Assembly: GCF_900110775.1 (NCBI RefSeq) | Contig: NZ_FOEP01000016.1 | Coordinates: 34,490 to 98,489 of the forward strand | Direction of reading: 5' to 3' | DNA length: 64,000 nt | Source of the DNA: Thalassovita taeanensis | Lineage (GTDB): Bacteria; Pseudomonadota; Alphaproteobacteria; Rhodobacterales; Rhodobacteraceae | In this document: one piece after another, positions 44,831-53,916 of the stretch | How positions within the stretch are numbered: the stretch's first letter is position 1 | Layout of the letters: every line of letters begins with the position of its first letter | Made by a program: the position numbers and the translations under genes | The notes under the pieces: generated by a model | The model's input: only the letters and a program-made list of their open reading frames with translations | Told to the model about the DNA's origin: nothing | Database searches by the model: none

Positions 44831-45121
44831 ATGATCGACACCCTTACCGCAACCCCGGATTGCCGCGCCCTGACCATCAGATGGGATGGCGGGCACGAAT
44901 CGACCCTGTCCGCCGATATCCTGCGGCGCGAGGCGCGCGATGCCTATTCCACCCGCGAACGCATCGACTTTGGCACGGTCCGCGTGATCCCCGATATCGC
45001 GATTACGGCGCTGGTGCAGGTCGGCCATGGCGGCGTGAATGTCCATTTTTCAGACGGCCATGACCGCGCGATCTACCCATTCGAGTATCTGCGCGAACTC
45101 AGCCACCGCTTTGACAACTAA
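44831..45121 (+). CDS. DUF971 (GBBH-like N-terminal domain) protein
   Basis: A 96-residue protein: LTIRWDGGHESTLSADILRR and HFSDGHDRAIYPFEYLREL match the DUF971 fold, also found as the N-terminal domain of gamma-butyrobetaine hydroxylases. Stand-alone versions often sit next to Fe-S or Mrp-related genes, and their function is unsettled. It is the first gene of the rightward cluster, 62 bases before the AprA-like gene, and divergent from fdxA. Confidence 0.85.
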   Translation: MIDTLTATPDCRALTIRWDGGHESTLSADILRREARDAYSTRERIDFGTVRVIPDIAITALVQVGHGGVNVHFSDGHDRAIYPFEYLRELSHRFDN

Positions 45122-45183
45122 TTGACAGAGGCCATGCCGCGCTGCGGCGCAGGTTGGTCTCAGCAACCCGAAGGGAGCCAAGA

Positions 45184-46926
45184 ATGGACGAGATACTGGA
45201 CGGACTGACGCAGATCGACTGCGACATCCTCGTGATCGGGGGCGGCACGGCCGGCCCGATGGCTGCGCTCAAGGCCAAGAAGAAGAACCCCGAGGCGAAT
45301 GTCGTCCTGCTCGACAAGGCGAACGTGAAACGCTCGGGCGCGATTTCGATGGGCATGGACGGGCTGAACAATTCAGTCATCCCAGGCTATGCCACGCCCG
45401 AACAGTACACCAAGGAAATCACCATCGCCAATGACGGCATCTGCGATCAGGCCGCCGTCTACCGCTATGCCGAGGAATGCTACGGCATCATCCAGGAACT
45501 CGACAGCTTTGGCATCCGGTTTCAGAAGGACCAGAACGGCGAATACGATGTCAAGAAGGTCCACCACATTGGCACCTATGTCCTGCCGATGCCGAATGGC
45601 GACACGGTGAAAAAGGCGCTCTATCGCCAGTTGCGCAAGGCGCGCATCAACATCGTGAACCGCTATATGGCGACACGTCTGCTGACCGGCGAGGGGCGCG
45701 TTGCGGGCGCGATCTGCGTCAACACCCGCACGGCTGAATTTCTGGTGGTCCGTGCCAAGGCGGTGATCATGGGGCTGGGGGCTGCGGGCCGTCTGGGTCT
45801 GCCGACCAGCGGCTACCTTTATGGCACCTACGAGAATGCCAGCAATTCGGGCGAAGGCTATGCGATGGCCTATCATGCCGGCGCGGGCCTTGCGAACCTG
45901 GAATGCTACCAGATCAACCCGCTGATCAAGGATTACAACGGACCCGCCTGCGCCTATGTCGCCGGCCCGCTGGGCGGCTATACCGCCAATGCGGCGGGTG
46001 AGCGGTTCATCGAATGCGACTACTGGTCCGGCCAGATGATGCAGGAATTCTACGACGAACTTCAGGGTGGCAAGGGGCCGGTGTTCCTCAAGCTCAACCA
46101 CTTGGCCGAAGAAACCGTGGCCGAGATCGAGCGCGTGCTGCACATCGTGGAACGCCCCACGCGCGGCCATTTCCACGCCGGGCGCGGGACTGATTATCGC
46201 AAGACGATGATCGAGATGCACATCTCGGAAATCGGCTTCTGCTCCGGTCACTCTGCCAGCGGCGTGTTTGTCGACGAAAACGCCCGCACCACGATCGCGG
46301 GCCTCTATGCCGCAGGCGACATGGCCAATGTCCCACACAACTACATGCTGGGCGCCTTCACCCACGGCGCCTTTGCCGGAGAGGATGCGGCCGACTACAT
46401 CAAGGACATGGACTTCGCCGAATTTGACCATGCCGAGGTCGAAGCCGAACGTCTCCGAGTTCTGGCTCCTACCAAACGCGACGACGGCATTCCGCCGAAC
46501 CAGATCGAATACAAGACCCGCCGCCTGGTGAACGATTACCTGCAGCCGCCCAAGGTCACGGCCAAGATGCAGCTGGCGCAGAAACGCTTTGCCGAAGTGC
46601 GCGAGGACATGGAGCAGGGAATGTATGTCCGCGACGCCCATGAACTCATGCGCTCGCTTGAGGCGTCGACAATTCTGGACTGCGCCGACATGGCCGCCGC
46701 CGCCTCGCTCTATCGCACCGAAAGCCGCTGGGGGCTGTACCACAACCGCGTGGAGTATGAGCGCGACGACGAAAACTGGTTCTGCCACACGATCCTGACC
46801 AAGGGGGCCGATGGTCAGCCCGCGCACGCCAAGAAAGCCGTGCAGCCCTACGTCGTCGACATCGCGGACGAGGAGAAGGACGCCTATTACAACCAGCGCG
46901 TCGATCCCTCTGTCGCTGCTGAATAA
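45184..46926 (+). CDS. AprA-like FAD flavoprotein of the fumarate reductase superfamily
   Basis: A 580-residue soluble protein. FAD-binding GGGTAG (19-24), then VVLLDKANVKRSGAISMGMD, a His/Arg-rich active-site region (RPTRGHFHAGRGTDYRKTM) and the second FAD motif GLYAAGDMANVPHNYMLGAF. Automatic annotation would say fumarate reductase or succinate dehydrogenase. The immediate partner is an AprB-like ferredoxin, which makes a relation to adenylylsulfate reductase more telling. No ATP sulfurylase or dsr gene is in the window, so APS reduction itself is not implied. Confidence 0.8.
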   Translation: MDEILDGLTQIDCDILVIGGGTAGPMAALKAKKKNPEANVVLLDKANVKRSGAISMGMDGLNNSVIPGYATPEQYTKEITIANDGICDQAAVYRYAEECYGIIQELDSFGIRFQKDQNGEYDVKKVHHIGTYVLPMPNGDTVKKALYRQLRKARINIVNRYMATRLLTGEGRVAGAICVNTRTAEFLVVRAKAVIMGLGAAGRLGLPTSGYLYGTYENASNSGEGYAMAYHAGAGLANLECYQINPLIKDYNGPACAYVAGPLGGYTANAAGERFIECDYWSGQMMQEFYDELQGGKGPVFLKLNHLAEETVAEIERVLHIVERPTRGHFHAGRGTDYRKTMIEMHISEIGFCSGHSASGVFVDENARTTIAGLYAAGDMANVPHNYMLGAFTHGAFAGEDAADYIKDMDFAEFDHAEVEAERLRVLAPTKRDDGIPPNQIEYKTRRLVNDYLQPPKVTAKMQLAQKRFAEVREDMEQGMYVRDAHELMRSLEASTILDCADMAAAASLYRTESRWGLYHNRVEYERDDENWFCHTILTKGADGQPAHAKKAVQPYVVDIADEEKDAYYNQRVDPSVAAE

Positions 46927-46937
46927 GGAGATATTTC

Positions 46938-47180
46938 ATGCCCTTGGCTCAAACCGCCACCTCCGTCCCCGTCACCGTCAACAAGGATCTGTGCATCGCC
47001 GACAAGGGCTGCACGGTCTGCGTCGATGTCTGCCCGCTGGACGTGCTGCGCATCGCCGTGACCGATGACGGGACCAAGACAGCCTACATGAAGTACGACG
47101 AATGCTGGTACTGCATGCCATGTGAGGCGGACTGCCCCACTGGCGCCGTCACCGTTAACCTTCCCTATCTGCTGAAGTGA
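46938..47180 (+). CDS. AprB-like 2x[4Fe-4S] ferredoxin
   Basis: An 80-residue protein. Cluster ligands C19/C25/C28/C32 (CIADKGCTVCVDVCP) and C56/C59/C62/C66. The second motif, DECWYCMPCEADCP, resembles the CWxCxxC motif of AprB. It starts 11 bases after the flavoprotein stop and probably feeds or drains electrons from its FAD. Confidence 0.88.
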   Translation: MPLAQTATSVPVTVNKDLCIADKGCTVCVDVCPLDVLRIAVTDDGTKTAYMKYDECWYCMPCEADCPTGAVTVNLPYLLK

Positions 47181-47187
47181 GGACCGG

Positions 47188-48150
47188 ATGACAGCTTTGT
47201 TCGAAGAATTCGACGATATCGCGGATCTGGCCCTGGGTTTGGACGACCCATCGCCGGGCACGCGGATCATGGCGGTGATCGACCTGGCCGACAGCGCCGA
47301 TCCCGCAGCGATCCCCTATCTGACGTTGGCCACCAGCGATCCAGACGCGGGAGTGCGCAAACAGGCAGCGCTTGCGCTGACCTCGTTCGACGGGCCGATG
47401 ACGGCCGCCGCGCTGGTCATCGCCCTGTCTGACACGGATCCGGCGGTGCGCGAGGCGGCAGCGCTCAGCCTGACCGAACTCAAGGACCCGAAGGCCGGCG
47501 ACGCGATCCTGCCGCATCTGGGCCATTCGGACGAGTTCAAACTGCTGTCCTGCTTTGCCGGCATCAAGGAACTGCGTCGCGCCGAGGCGATGGCGCCCGC
47601 TATCACGGCGTTTTCCCATAGCTCGCCGGTGGTGCGGGTACAGGCGGTCGGCGTCGTCGGTTGGTTGCAGGACGACACATCACTGACGGCCCTGCGCGAG
47701 GCAGCGATGGACAGCGATCCGGCGGTGCGCCGGGCAGCACTTGCCGCGCTGGGGTTCTCAAAGTCCGACACGGCGCAGCAGGCGCTGATCGACGCGCTGA
47801 AAGACCCCGAATGGCTTGTCCGCGAAGCCGCCGCCGAAACGCTGGCGAAATCCGGCAGCGCGTCCTGCGTCCCCGCCCTTCGGTCGGTTCTGACGGATGA
47901 TTTCTGGCAGGTCCGGCTCAAGGCCGTCCGGTCGCTGGGCAAGCTTGGCGCAACCGAGGCGGCGATGCAAATCGGCCCGATGATGGATCTGGACGTGCCC
48001 AATCTTCGCAAGGAATGCGCCGCCGTTCTGGGCGAGCTGGCGGTGCCTGAAACGCGCGCCTTTCTGCTGCCGTTCGAAAACGACACAGACCCCGACGTGC
48101 GCAAGAACGTGCGCTGGGCCCTAGGCCGGATCGACAAGGCCGCCGCCTGA
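47188..48150 (+). CDS. HEAT-repeat protein
   Basis: A 320-residue soluble protein made of about ten HEAT/PBS-lyase-like repeats: DPDAGVRKQAALALTSFDGP, DTDPAVREAAALSLTELKDP, DSDPAVRRAALAALGFSKS, DPEWLVREAAAETLAKSGS, DDFWQVRLKAVRSLGKLGA. Such proteins usually act as assembly scaffolds. It begins seven bases after the ferredoxin stop, so it probably assists the flavoprotein/ferredoxin complex. A terminator follows. Confidence 0.88.
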   Translation: MTALFEEFDDIADLALGLDDPSPGTRIMAVIDLADSADPAAIPYLTLATSDPDAGVRKQAALALTSFDGPMTAAALVIALSDTDPAVREAAALSLTELKDPKAGDAILPHLGHSDEFKLLSCFAGIKELRRAEAMAPAITAFSHSSPVVRVQAVGVVGWLQDDTSLTALREAAMDSDPAVRRAALAALGFSKSDTAQQALIDALKDPEWLVREAAAETLAKSGSASCVPALRSVLTDDFWQVRLKAVRSLGKLGATEAAMQIGPMMDLDVPNLRKECAAVLGELAVPETRAFLLPFENDTDPDVRKNVRWALGRIDKAAA

Positions 48151-48175
48151 ACTGACTAAAAATATAACACTAACA

Positions 48176-48211
48176 GGCTCCTCGAACCGCAAGGTTTGGG
48201 GGGTCCTTTTT
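48176..48211 (+). terminator. Rho-independent terminator after the HEAT-repeat gene
   Basis: GGCTCCTCGAACC (48176-48188) pairs with GGTTTGGGGGGTCC (48193-48206), including G-T pairs and one bulge, around a GCAA loop. T5 follows. It separates the redox genes from the ABC genes. Confidence 0.75.
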
Positions 48212-48465
48212 GGCCCGAAGTATTAAAGTTAAGTCATTGAAATATATATAGAATATAAATTGCGATTCGCCTCACATCCGCCCCAATTTTGAAGTGTTTC
48301 CGCAAGATAAACGCGCAACACCACAGAGTTTGAGTTGAAATATTAGGCAAACATTGAATCAGTCGTTCACAATGCGGCGGTGCCGCTTTGAGGATCGCCA
48401 GTTGCGCCGGATAATGGGTCTACAAACAGAAAAAAGAAACTGATCCCATCCGACAGGAGCGACAC
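48212..48465 (+). promoter_or_regulatory. AT-rich leader/promoter region of the ABC-copper operon
   Basis: A 250-base gap with no gene. The part 48225-48260 is unusually AT-rich (ATATATATAGAATATAAAT) and is the likely promoter of the operon that starts at 48466. Several TTGA/TCAA words occur, but no convincing Crp/Fnr palindrome. Confidence 0.4.
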
Positions 48466-49839
48466 ATGACCTTTCCAATTCTCCGCACCAGCCTGATCTC
48501 GGCCGCCATGGCGACCTTGGCGAGCACGGTCTCTGCCGACACAATTTCCATCGCCATCGGCCACCAGTCGATGTGCACCGACACCTACACCGCCGGCATC
48601 GTGGTCAAGGAACTTGGCTTGCTGGAAAAGAACCTGCCACACGATGGCAAATATGCCGACGCCGATTATGACGTCAGCTGGGCCGACTACAGCTCGGGCG
48701 GGCCGATCACCAACCAGATGATGGCCAACAAGCTGAACTTTGGCGTGATGGGGGATTATCCGCTGATCGTGAACGGCGCCAAGTTTCAGGAAACCGACAG
48801 TCTGCGCACGCTTTATGTCGCGGGCACGGGCTATAACGTCAAGGGATCGGGCAATTCCATTGTCGTGCCCGTCGACAGCGACATCTATTCCATCGAGCAG
48901 CTGACCGGTAAAGAGGTCTCGACCCCGGTCGGCTCTGCCGCCTGGGGTATGCTGCTCAAGGCGATGCAAGACAATAACATCTCGACCGCAGACTATGTGC
49001 TCAAGAACCAAAGCCCGGCGGTGGGCGCTGCCAACATCGCGGCGGGCAAGATCGACGCGCATTCCGATTTTTGCCCCTGGTCCGAGATCATGGAATTCCG
49101 CGGCACCGGCCGCAAAATCTATGACGGTTCGGAAACCGGCGTGCCCTATCTGCACGGCGTCGTCGTCCGTCAGGACTTTGCCGAGGAATATCCCGAGGTG
49201 GTCGAGGCGTTCATCAAGGCGATCTACCAGGCCGGGGAATGGATCCGCGCCGACCCGATGAAGGCCGTGACCGAAATGGAGGGCTGGACCGGTGTCGAAA
49301 AAGAGGTGCTCTATCTCTATTTTTCAAAGGGCGGCCACCTGACGCTGGACCCGACGATCAAACCCGCCTGGGTCGATGCGCTGAAGTTCGACCACGAGGT
49401 TCTGGTCAAGGAAAAGGCCATCCCGCCGCTCGATTTCGACGCCTGGATCACCGAGGACTACGCGAAGGCCGCCTATGCCGACCTCGGTGTGGATTACGAG
49501 GCGGAAAAGGCCGTGACCGTCGACCCCAAGGAAAACAACGCCGGTCTGCCGATGGAGATCTGGCATGCCCGCGACGGCGTCTCGAGCTATCCAGACATGC
49601 CCGCCTTTCTGACGGCGCTGGCCGAGATGACCTCGACCGGGGCCAAACTGAACGCCAGCTATGTCTATGACTCTGAGACGGGTCTGAAGCTTTTCGGCAA
49701 AACCGCGTTCTGGGTCAAGGCCGGCGACGCCTACACCACCTTCCTGCGCAAGGGCGACGCGGAGAGCTATGCCTCGGCCAATGGCGGTGCGCTGATCACC
49801 TTTGAAGACGCCATCGCGGAGTTCACCGCAAAAGGGTGA
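48466..49839 (+). CDS. Taurine/nitrate-type ABC substrate-binding protein with NosL-like C-terminal domain
   Basis: A 457-residue protein with a signal peptide (SLISAAMATLASTVSAD). The first ~330 residues are an SsuA/TauA/NrtA-type binding domain (GGPITNQMMANKLNFGVMGDYPLIV, VSTPVGSAAWGMLLKAM). The tail, about 345-457, looks like NosL: YPDMPAFLTAL, ASYVYDSETG, GKTAFWVKAGDAYTTFLRKG, then ASANGGALITFEDAIAEF. NosL's N-terminal Cys/Met metal ligands are not seen. Such a fusion is unusual. Copper-chaperone genes follow, so the ligand or partner may be copper-linked (inference). Confidence 0.82.
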   Translation: MTFPILRTSLISAAMATLASTVSADTISIAIGHQSMCTDTYTAGIVVKELGLLEKNLPHDGKYADADYDVSWADYSSGGPITNQMMANKLNFGVMGDYPLIVNGAKFQETDSLRTLYVAGTGYNVKGSGNSIVVPVDSDIYSIEQLTGKEVSTPVGSAAWGMLLKAMQDNNISTADYVLKNQSPAVGAANIAAGKIDAHSDFCPWSEIMEFRGTGRKIYDGSETGVPYLHGVVVRQDFAEEYPEVVEAFIKAIYQAGEWIRADPMKAVTEMEGWTGVEKEVLYLYFSKGGHLTLDPTIKPAWVDALKFDHEVLVKEKAIPPLDFDAWITEDYAKAAYADLGVDYEAEKAVTVDPKENNAGLPMEIWHARDGVSSYPDMPAFLTALAEMTSTGAKLNASYVYDSETGLKLFGKTAFWVKAGDAYTTFLRKGDAESYASANGGALITFEDAIAEFTAKG

Positions 49840-49915
49840 CGTCCTCCTCTGAAACAGCAAGACATGGCGCCCCCGGGGACCGGGGGCGCCGATCCAGCCC
49901 GCAAAGGACAGGACC

Positions 49916-50809
49916 ATGCCCCAGGCCGTACAGACTCTTTCCGACGACCCCATCGCTTCGGACCGGGCCCAGCAACCCACGCCATCGGACGAACCCGCGG
50001 CCGTGGCCACACCCGGACTGCTGCGCAGAATGCTGCGCCCTGAGCTGCTGCAATCGCTAGGCCTTGGCCTGCTGTCGCTCGCAGCGGGGGTGCTGTTCTG
50101 GCACTGGGCATCGGCCACCAACCTCAATTTCTTCGTCAATTTCGAAAACGTACCGGGCCCGGGCAAGGTCTTTGCCTCGTTCCTCGGGCATCTTCAAACC
50201 GAGATTTTCTACACCCATATCCGCGTCTCGATGCAGCGTATTCTGATCAGCTATTCCATCGCTGCCGCCCTTGGCATCGGGTTGGGTCTGGTCATGGGCC
50301 GGTCCCGGATCGTGCGCGCGTTCGTCATGCCCTATATCGAGGTGATCCGCCCGATCCCCGCTGTCGCCTGGATCCCGCTCGCAATCCTGATGTGGCCGAC
50401 CGAAGAAGCGTCGATCATCTACATCACCTTTCTGGGCGCGCTGTTTCCCGTTGTGCTCAACACGCTGCACGGGGTTGAACAGACGCCCGAAGTCCTTGTG
50501 CGCGCAGCGCAGTCTCTGGGCGCCTCGCGGCTGGCCATCTTTGGACATGTCGTGCTGCCTGCGGCACTGCCCTCGATCTCGGCGGGTCTGGCCATCGGAA
50601 TGGGGGTCAGCTGGTTCTCGCTGCTGGCAGGCGAGATCATCTCGGGCCAGTACGGCATCGGCTATTTCACCTGGAACGCCTACAGCCTGATCAACTATCA
50701 GGACATCGTGGTGGGCATGTTGGTGATCGGCTTCCTTGGCACCGCCTCGACGGCGGCGGTCAAGCTGCTGACCAAGCCGCTTCTCAAATGGCAAAAGAGG
50801 ACTCGGTGA
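49916..50809 (+). CDS. ABC transporter permease, SsuC/TauC/NrtB type
   Basis: A 297-residue permease. A cytoplasmic N-tail of about 45 residues precedes six predicted membrane segments. The docking loop is VRAAQSLGASRLAIFGHVVLP and is followed by GMGVSWFSLLAGEIISGQYGIGY, typical of taurine/nitrate/sulfonate importers. It would act as a homodimer with the ATPase at 51467. Confidence 0.92.
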   Translation: MPQAVQTLSDDPIASDRAQQPTPSDEPAAVATPGLLRRMLRPELLQSLGLGLLSLAAGVLFWHWASATNLNFFVNFENVPGPGKVFASFLGHLQTEIFYTHIRVSMQRILISYSIAAALGIGLGLVMGRSRIVRAFVMPYIEVIRPIPAVAWIPLAILMWPTEEASIIYITFLGALFPVVLNTLHGVEQTPEVLVRAAQSLGASRLAIFGHVVLPAALPSISAGLAIGMGVSWFSLLAGEIISGQYGIGYFTWNAYSLINYQDIVVGMLVIGFLGTASTAAVKLLTKPLLKWQKRTR

Positions 50810-51474
50810 TGCGGGCCGCACTTTCCATTATCACCCGTCAGGTGCGGCGAAGCTGGCCCCGAATGCTGCTCTGGGGGCTGGGCTTTGCAGTGCTGTCGCA
50901 GGTCTTCATGCTGCTGGCCCTGGTCGCCCGTTTCGGGGCGCTGCCCAACTATGTCACATTCTATGACTGGATCGGCAATGTTGTGCGGATCATCACATCG
51001 ACCCCCAGCTGGGCAGACATCCCACCGATCATCGCCGAAGAATGGCTGATCGAGGTTGGGCGCATGAATTACGACTACGGCACCGGCATTTCAGTATGGA
51101 GCCTCAATGTTATACCATCACGTCTGCTGGTACTCTTCGGACTTGGGGTGCTGATCGGCCTTGCCGCCAGCCTTGCCCGCCGCGAGTCCTGTTCGGCACC
51201 CGAGCGGCGCGGTGCCACGCTGGCAACCGGTGCGGGCGCCGTTCTGGTGGCCATGACCAACGCCACGATGAGCTGGGTGGTCTGTTGCGCCACGCCCACC
51301 TGGGTTGTCGGACTGTCCATGATGGGGCTGGGTGTCTCGACGTCGCTGGCGTTGGAACGGTTGGGTCCGGTCTTTTCCTACCTCGGGTTTGCCCTGCTTA
51401 TCGCCACAATTCTCGGCCTTGCTCTGCGCAAACGCGCCCGTCAACGCCTTTACAGGGAGACGACACATGCTTGA
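50809..51474 (+). CDS. Polytopic membrane protein with vicinal Cys pair, unknown function
   Basis: A protein of 221 residues from ATG 50809 (AGAGGA upstream). About five membrane segments. It lacks the ABC permease docking loop, although it lies between the permease and ATPase genes. Near the end, WVVCCATPTWVVGLSMMGLG (C159, C160, P163) followed by LERLGPVFSYLGFALL resembles the Cys-Cys-x-x-Pro membrane motif of MerT-like metal carriers. That resemblance is by eye. It may be a metal- or thiol-handling subunit of this transporter. Confidence 0.7.
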   Translation: MRAALSIITRQVRRSWPRMLLWGLGFAVLSQVFMLLALVARFGALPNYVTFYDWIGNVVRIITSTPSWADIPPIIAEEWLIEVGRMNYDYGTGISVWSLNVIPSRLLVLFGLGVLIGLAASLARRESCSAPERRGATLATGAGAVLVAMTNATMSWVVCCATPTWVVGLSMMGLGVSTSLALERLGPVFSYLGFALLIATILGLALRKRARQRLYRETTHA

Positions 51475-52306
51475 TGTCCTAAAATATCAGCGCCCCGGTG
51501 CGCCAACGAATTCGTCCGGCAAGGGGGCAATCCAGATCAGCGATGCCTCGATCACCTTCGGGCGCGGGGCGTCCGCCTATCACGCGGTGCAAACCACATC
51601 GCTGAGGATCCTGCCTGGCGAATTCGTCTGTATACTCGGCCCCTCGGGGTGCGGCAAATCCACCCTGCTGAACGCCATCGCCGGCTATGTGAAACCCACC
51701 ACCGGCTCTGTGTCGGTGGACAGCGTGACGGTCGAAAAGCCGGGGCCGGACCGGGGCATGGTGTTCCAGCAATATTCCCTTCTGCCGTGGAAGACGGTCT
51801 ATGAAAACGTCGCTTTCGGCCCGCGCATGGCCGGCGCCAGCCGAACCGAAGCGGGATCGATCGCCAATACCTTCCTTGGCATGGTGGGGCTCAAGAAATT
51901 CGGTGACCGCTATCCGGCAGAGCTGTCGGGGGGCATGCAGCAGCGTGTCGGCATCGCCCGTGCGCTGGCGAACTATCCGTCGGTTTTGCTAATGGACGAA
52001 CCCTTTGGCGCGCTGGATGCCCAGACTCGGCTGATGATGCAGGAAAGTCTGCTCGAAATTTGGGCCAAGTTCGGCACGACGGTGGTCTTTGTCACACATG
52101 ACGTGGACGAGGCGGTGTTTCTGGCCGACCGCGTGCTGATCATGTCCGCCGCCCCCGGCCGCATCATCGAGGATCTGCACATCGACCTCCCACGCCCGCG
52201 CACGACCGAGTCCGCCGCCTTACCGGAATACATCGCGGCGCGGCAGCACTGCATGGCGACGATCCGTTCCGAAAGCCGCAAAGCCTTTGAGGAACAGAAC
52301 AAATGA
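51467..52306 (+). CDS. ABC transporter ATP-binding protein, TauB/SsuB type
   Basis: A protein of 279 residues from ATG 51467, overlapping the previous gene by eight bases. Walker A GPSGCGKS (about 59-66), Q-loop FQQYSLLPWKTVYENV, signature LSGGMQQR, Walker B LLMDEPFGALD, H-loop THDVDEAVFLADRV, as in taurine/nitrate/sulfonate ATPases. It overlaps the SCO gene by four bases. Confidence 0.93.
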   Translation: MLDVLKYQRPGAPTNSSGKGAIQISDASITFGRGASAYHAVQTTSLRILPGEFVCILGPSGCGKSTLLNAIAGYVKPTTGSVSVDSVTVEKPGPDRGMVFQQYSLLPWKTVYENVAFGPRMAGASRTEAGSIANTFLGMVGLKKFGDRYPAELSGGMQQRVGIARALANYPSVLLMDEPFGALDAQTRLMMQESLLEIWAKFGTTVVFVTHDVDEAVFLADRVLIMSAAPGRIIEDLHIDLPRPRTTESAALPEYIAARQHCMATIRSESRKAFEEQNK

Positions 52307-52905
52307 AACGGCTCGCTCTTGTTCTGGGCCTTGCATTTGGCCCGCACGCCAGTCCCGCCCTTGCTCAAGTTCAGGGTGTCATGCTGGATGCCCCCGTTCC
52401 GATCCCGGCCTTCACGCTCAGCGATCAGGCGGGGCAGCCCTTTTCCGCTGTGGATCTTGCCGACCACTGGACGCTGATCATGTTCGGCTTCAATTCCTGC
52501 CCGGATGTCTGCCCCTTCACCCTCGGCAATCTCGAAGCTGCGATTTCCGAAACCGCGCTGCGGGTGAGCCCTGACAGCCTGCCCCGCGTGGTCTTTGTCT
52601 CGGTCGATCCTGCGCGCGACTCCGACACGGTGACGGATTATGCGCGGTTCTTTCACCCCGAGTTTCGCGGCGTGACCGGCACCCGCGACCAGCTCGACGC
52701 GCTGGTCGCAGCAACGGACAGCTTCTACCGCCTGCTGCCGCCCGATGCCTCGGGCTACTACGAGGTGCAGCATTCCTCGGCCGTGTCGGTCATCGGTCCA
52801 GACGGGCAACTGCGCGCGAAACTGCAACCCCCCTTCGATCCCGGCGCCACGGCGGAATTCCTCGCCCGGCTTCAGATCTCATACCGTAGGAAGTCAAACC
52901 AATGA
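52303..52905 (+). CDS. SCO1/SenC-family copper chaperone
   Basis: A 200-residue protein with a signal peptide (VLGLAFGPHASPALAQ). The copper-binding Cys pair is C66-P-D-V-C70 and the third ligand is H157 (VQHSSAV), in a thioredoxin-like fold. SCO proteins deliver copper to CuA of cytochrome oxidase or to other cuproenzymes. Translation is coupled to the ABC ATPase upstream and the PCu(A)C gene downstream. Confidence 0.92.
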   Translation: MKRLALVLGLAFGPHASPALAQVQGVMLDAPVPIPAFTLSDQAGQPFSAVDLADHWTLIMFGFNSCPDVCPFTLGNLEAAISETALRVSPDSLPRVVFVSVDPARDSDTVTDYARFFHPEFRGVTGTRDQLDALVAATDSFYRLLPPDASGYYEVQHSSAVSVIGPDGQLRAKLQPPFDPGATAEFLARLQISYRRKSNQ

Positions 52906-53330
52906 TGCGTATTCTCTCCGCAGCCATGATTCTCCTGCCCGCGCTGGCGCAGGCAGACGGTATCACTGCACAGAAGGCCTATATCCCGCCCGCGCCGCCC
53001 ACCGCCCGCGTCCACGCCGCCTATATGTCCCTGCACAACAGCACCGACACCATACGCAGCCTGATCGGCGTCACGGCCGAAGGGTACGGCATGGCGCATC
53101 TTCACCAAAGCATGACGCACGGCGGAGTCGCCAGCATGTCGCCGGTCGCACAGCTCGACATCCCCGCCCACGGCGCGGTGGAACTGGCCCCCGGCGGGCT
53201 GCACATCATGTTGATGATGCCTCAGGGCGTGGTGAGCGCAGGAACGGTCGTAAACCTGTCCCTGACCTTCTCCGATGGAGAGGTGCTGGCCGTGCCCGCC
53301 GTCGTAGAGGACCGGGATGCAGCGTCCTGA
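52902..53330 (+). CDS. Periplasmic copper chaperone PCu(A)C
   Basis: A 142-residue protein with a signal peptide (LSAAMILLPALAQAD). The Cu(I) motif H-x10-M-x21-H-x-M is exact: H68, M79, H101, M103. It works with SCO proteins in copper site assembly. It overlaps the cytochrome gene by 14 bases. Confidence 0.93.
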   Translation: MMRILSAAMILLPALAQADGITAQKAYIPPAPPTARVHAAYMSLHNSTDTIRSLIGVTAEGYGMAHLHQSMTHGGVASMSPVAQLDIPAHGAVELAPGGLHIMLMMPQGVVSAGTVVNLSLTFSDGEVLAVPAVVEDRDAAS

Positions 53331-53916
53331 TGTACGGGCCGCTCTTGCCCTGATCGTGATCCTGATGTCTGCCGGTCCTGCCGCCGCTGACTCGCTGCTG
53401 GACGACGGCGCGCCTGCCTATGAGCGCTGCGCGCTCTGCCACGGGCTGTCCGGCGATTCCGCGCGTGACAGGTTCCCCAAGCTGGCAGGCCAGCGCCCCG
53501 ACTATATCCGGGCACAGATCGGCGCCTTTCTCAGCGGGCAGCGCACGAACGACCGCGGCCAGATGGCCGCCGTGGTCACTGAGCTGAAGCCCGGCGACAT
53601 CGCCGAGGTGGTCGGCTGGTTCTCGTCCCAGCCGCACCCGGAGCCGGTTCCGGCCGGTGACACAGAAACGGGCCAGATCGCCTATCTTTCCGCCGGTTGC
53701 GAGGAATGCCACGACGAACGCGCCGCGGGACCGGAAAACATCCCCTATCTGGCTTCACAACACCCTGCCTATCTGGCCAAACAGATGCGTGACATGCGCG
53801 ACGGGCGCCGCGACGGCGCCGCGATCGACGCAATGCGCGCGCAGCTGAGCAAGCTCAGCGACGCTGATCTGAACGCGATAGCGGCCTATCTCGCCGCACA
53901 GGGCAGGACACAATGA
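53317..53916 (+). CDS. Di-haem c4-type cytochrome c
   Basis: A 199-residue exported protein with two class-I haem domains: CALCH (38-42) and CEECH (about 128-132). Repeated KLAGQRPDYIRAQIGAFLSG and YLASQHPAYLAKQMRDMRDG are c4-like, with Met ligands likely in the following segments. It probably carries electrons between a periplasmic redox partner and the oxidase. Confidence 0.92.
   Translation: MQRPDVRAALALIVILMSAGPAAADSLLDDGAPAYERCALCHGLSGDSARDRFPKLAGQRPDYIRAQIGAFLSGQRTNDRGQMAAVVTELKPGDIAEVVGWFSSQPHPEPVPAGDTETGQIAYLSAGCEECHDERAAGPENIPYLASQHPAYLAKQMRDMRDGRRDGAAIDAMRAQLSKLSDADLNAIAAYLAAQGRTQ

Noticed and set aside
45373..46827. 484-codon minus-strand open frame
   Set aside because: Antisense shadow of the AprA-like gene; low-complexity and without a ribosome site.
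45184..47180. Dissimilatory APS reductase (sulfate reduction or reverse sulfur oxidation)
   Set aside because: Only AprA/AprB likeness is visible; no sat, dsr, qmo or aprM gene in the window, so a different reaction is more likely.
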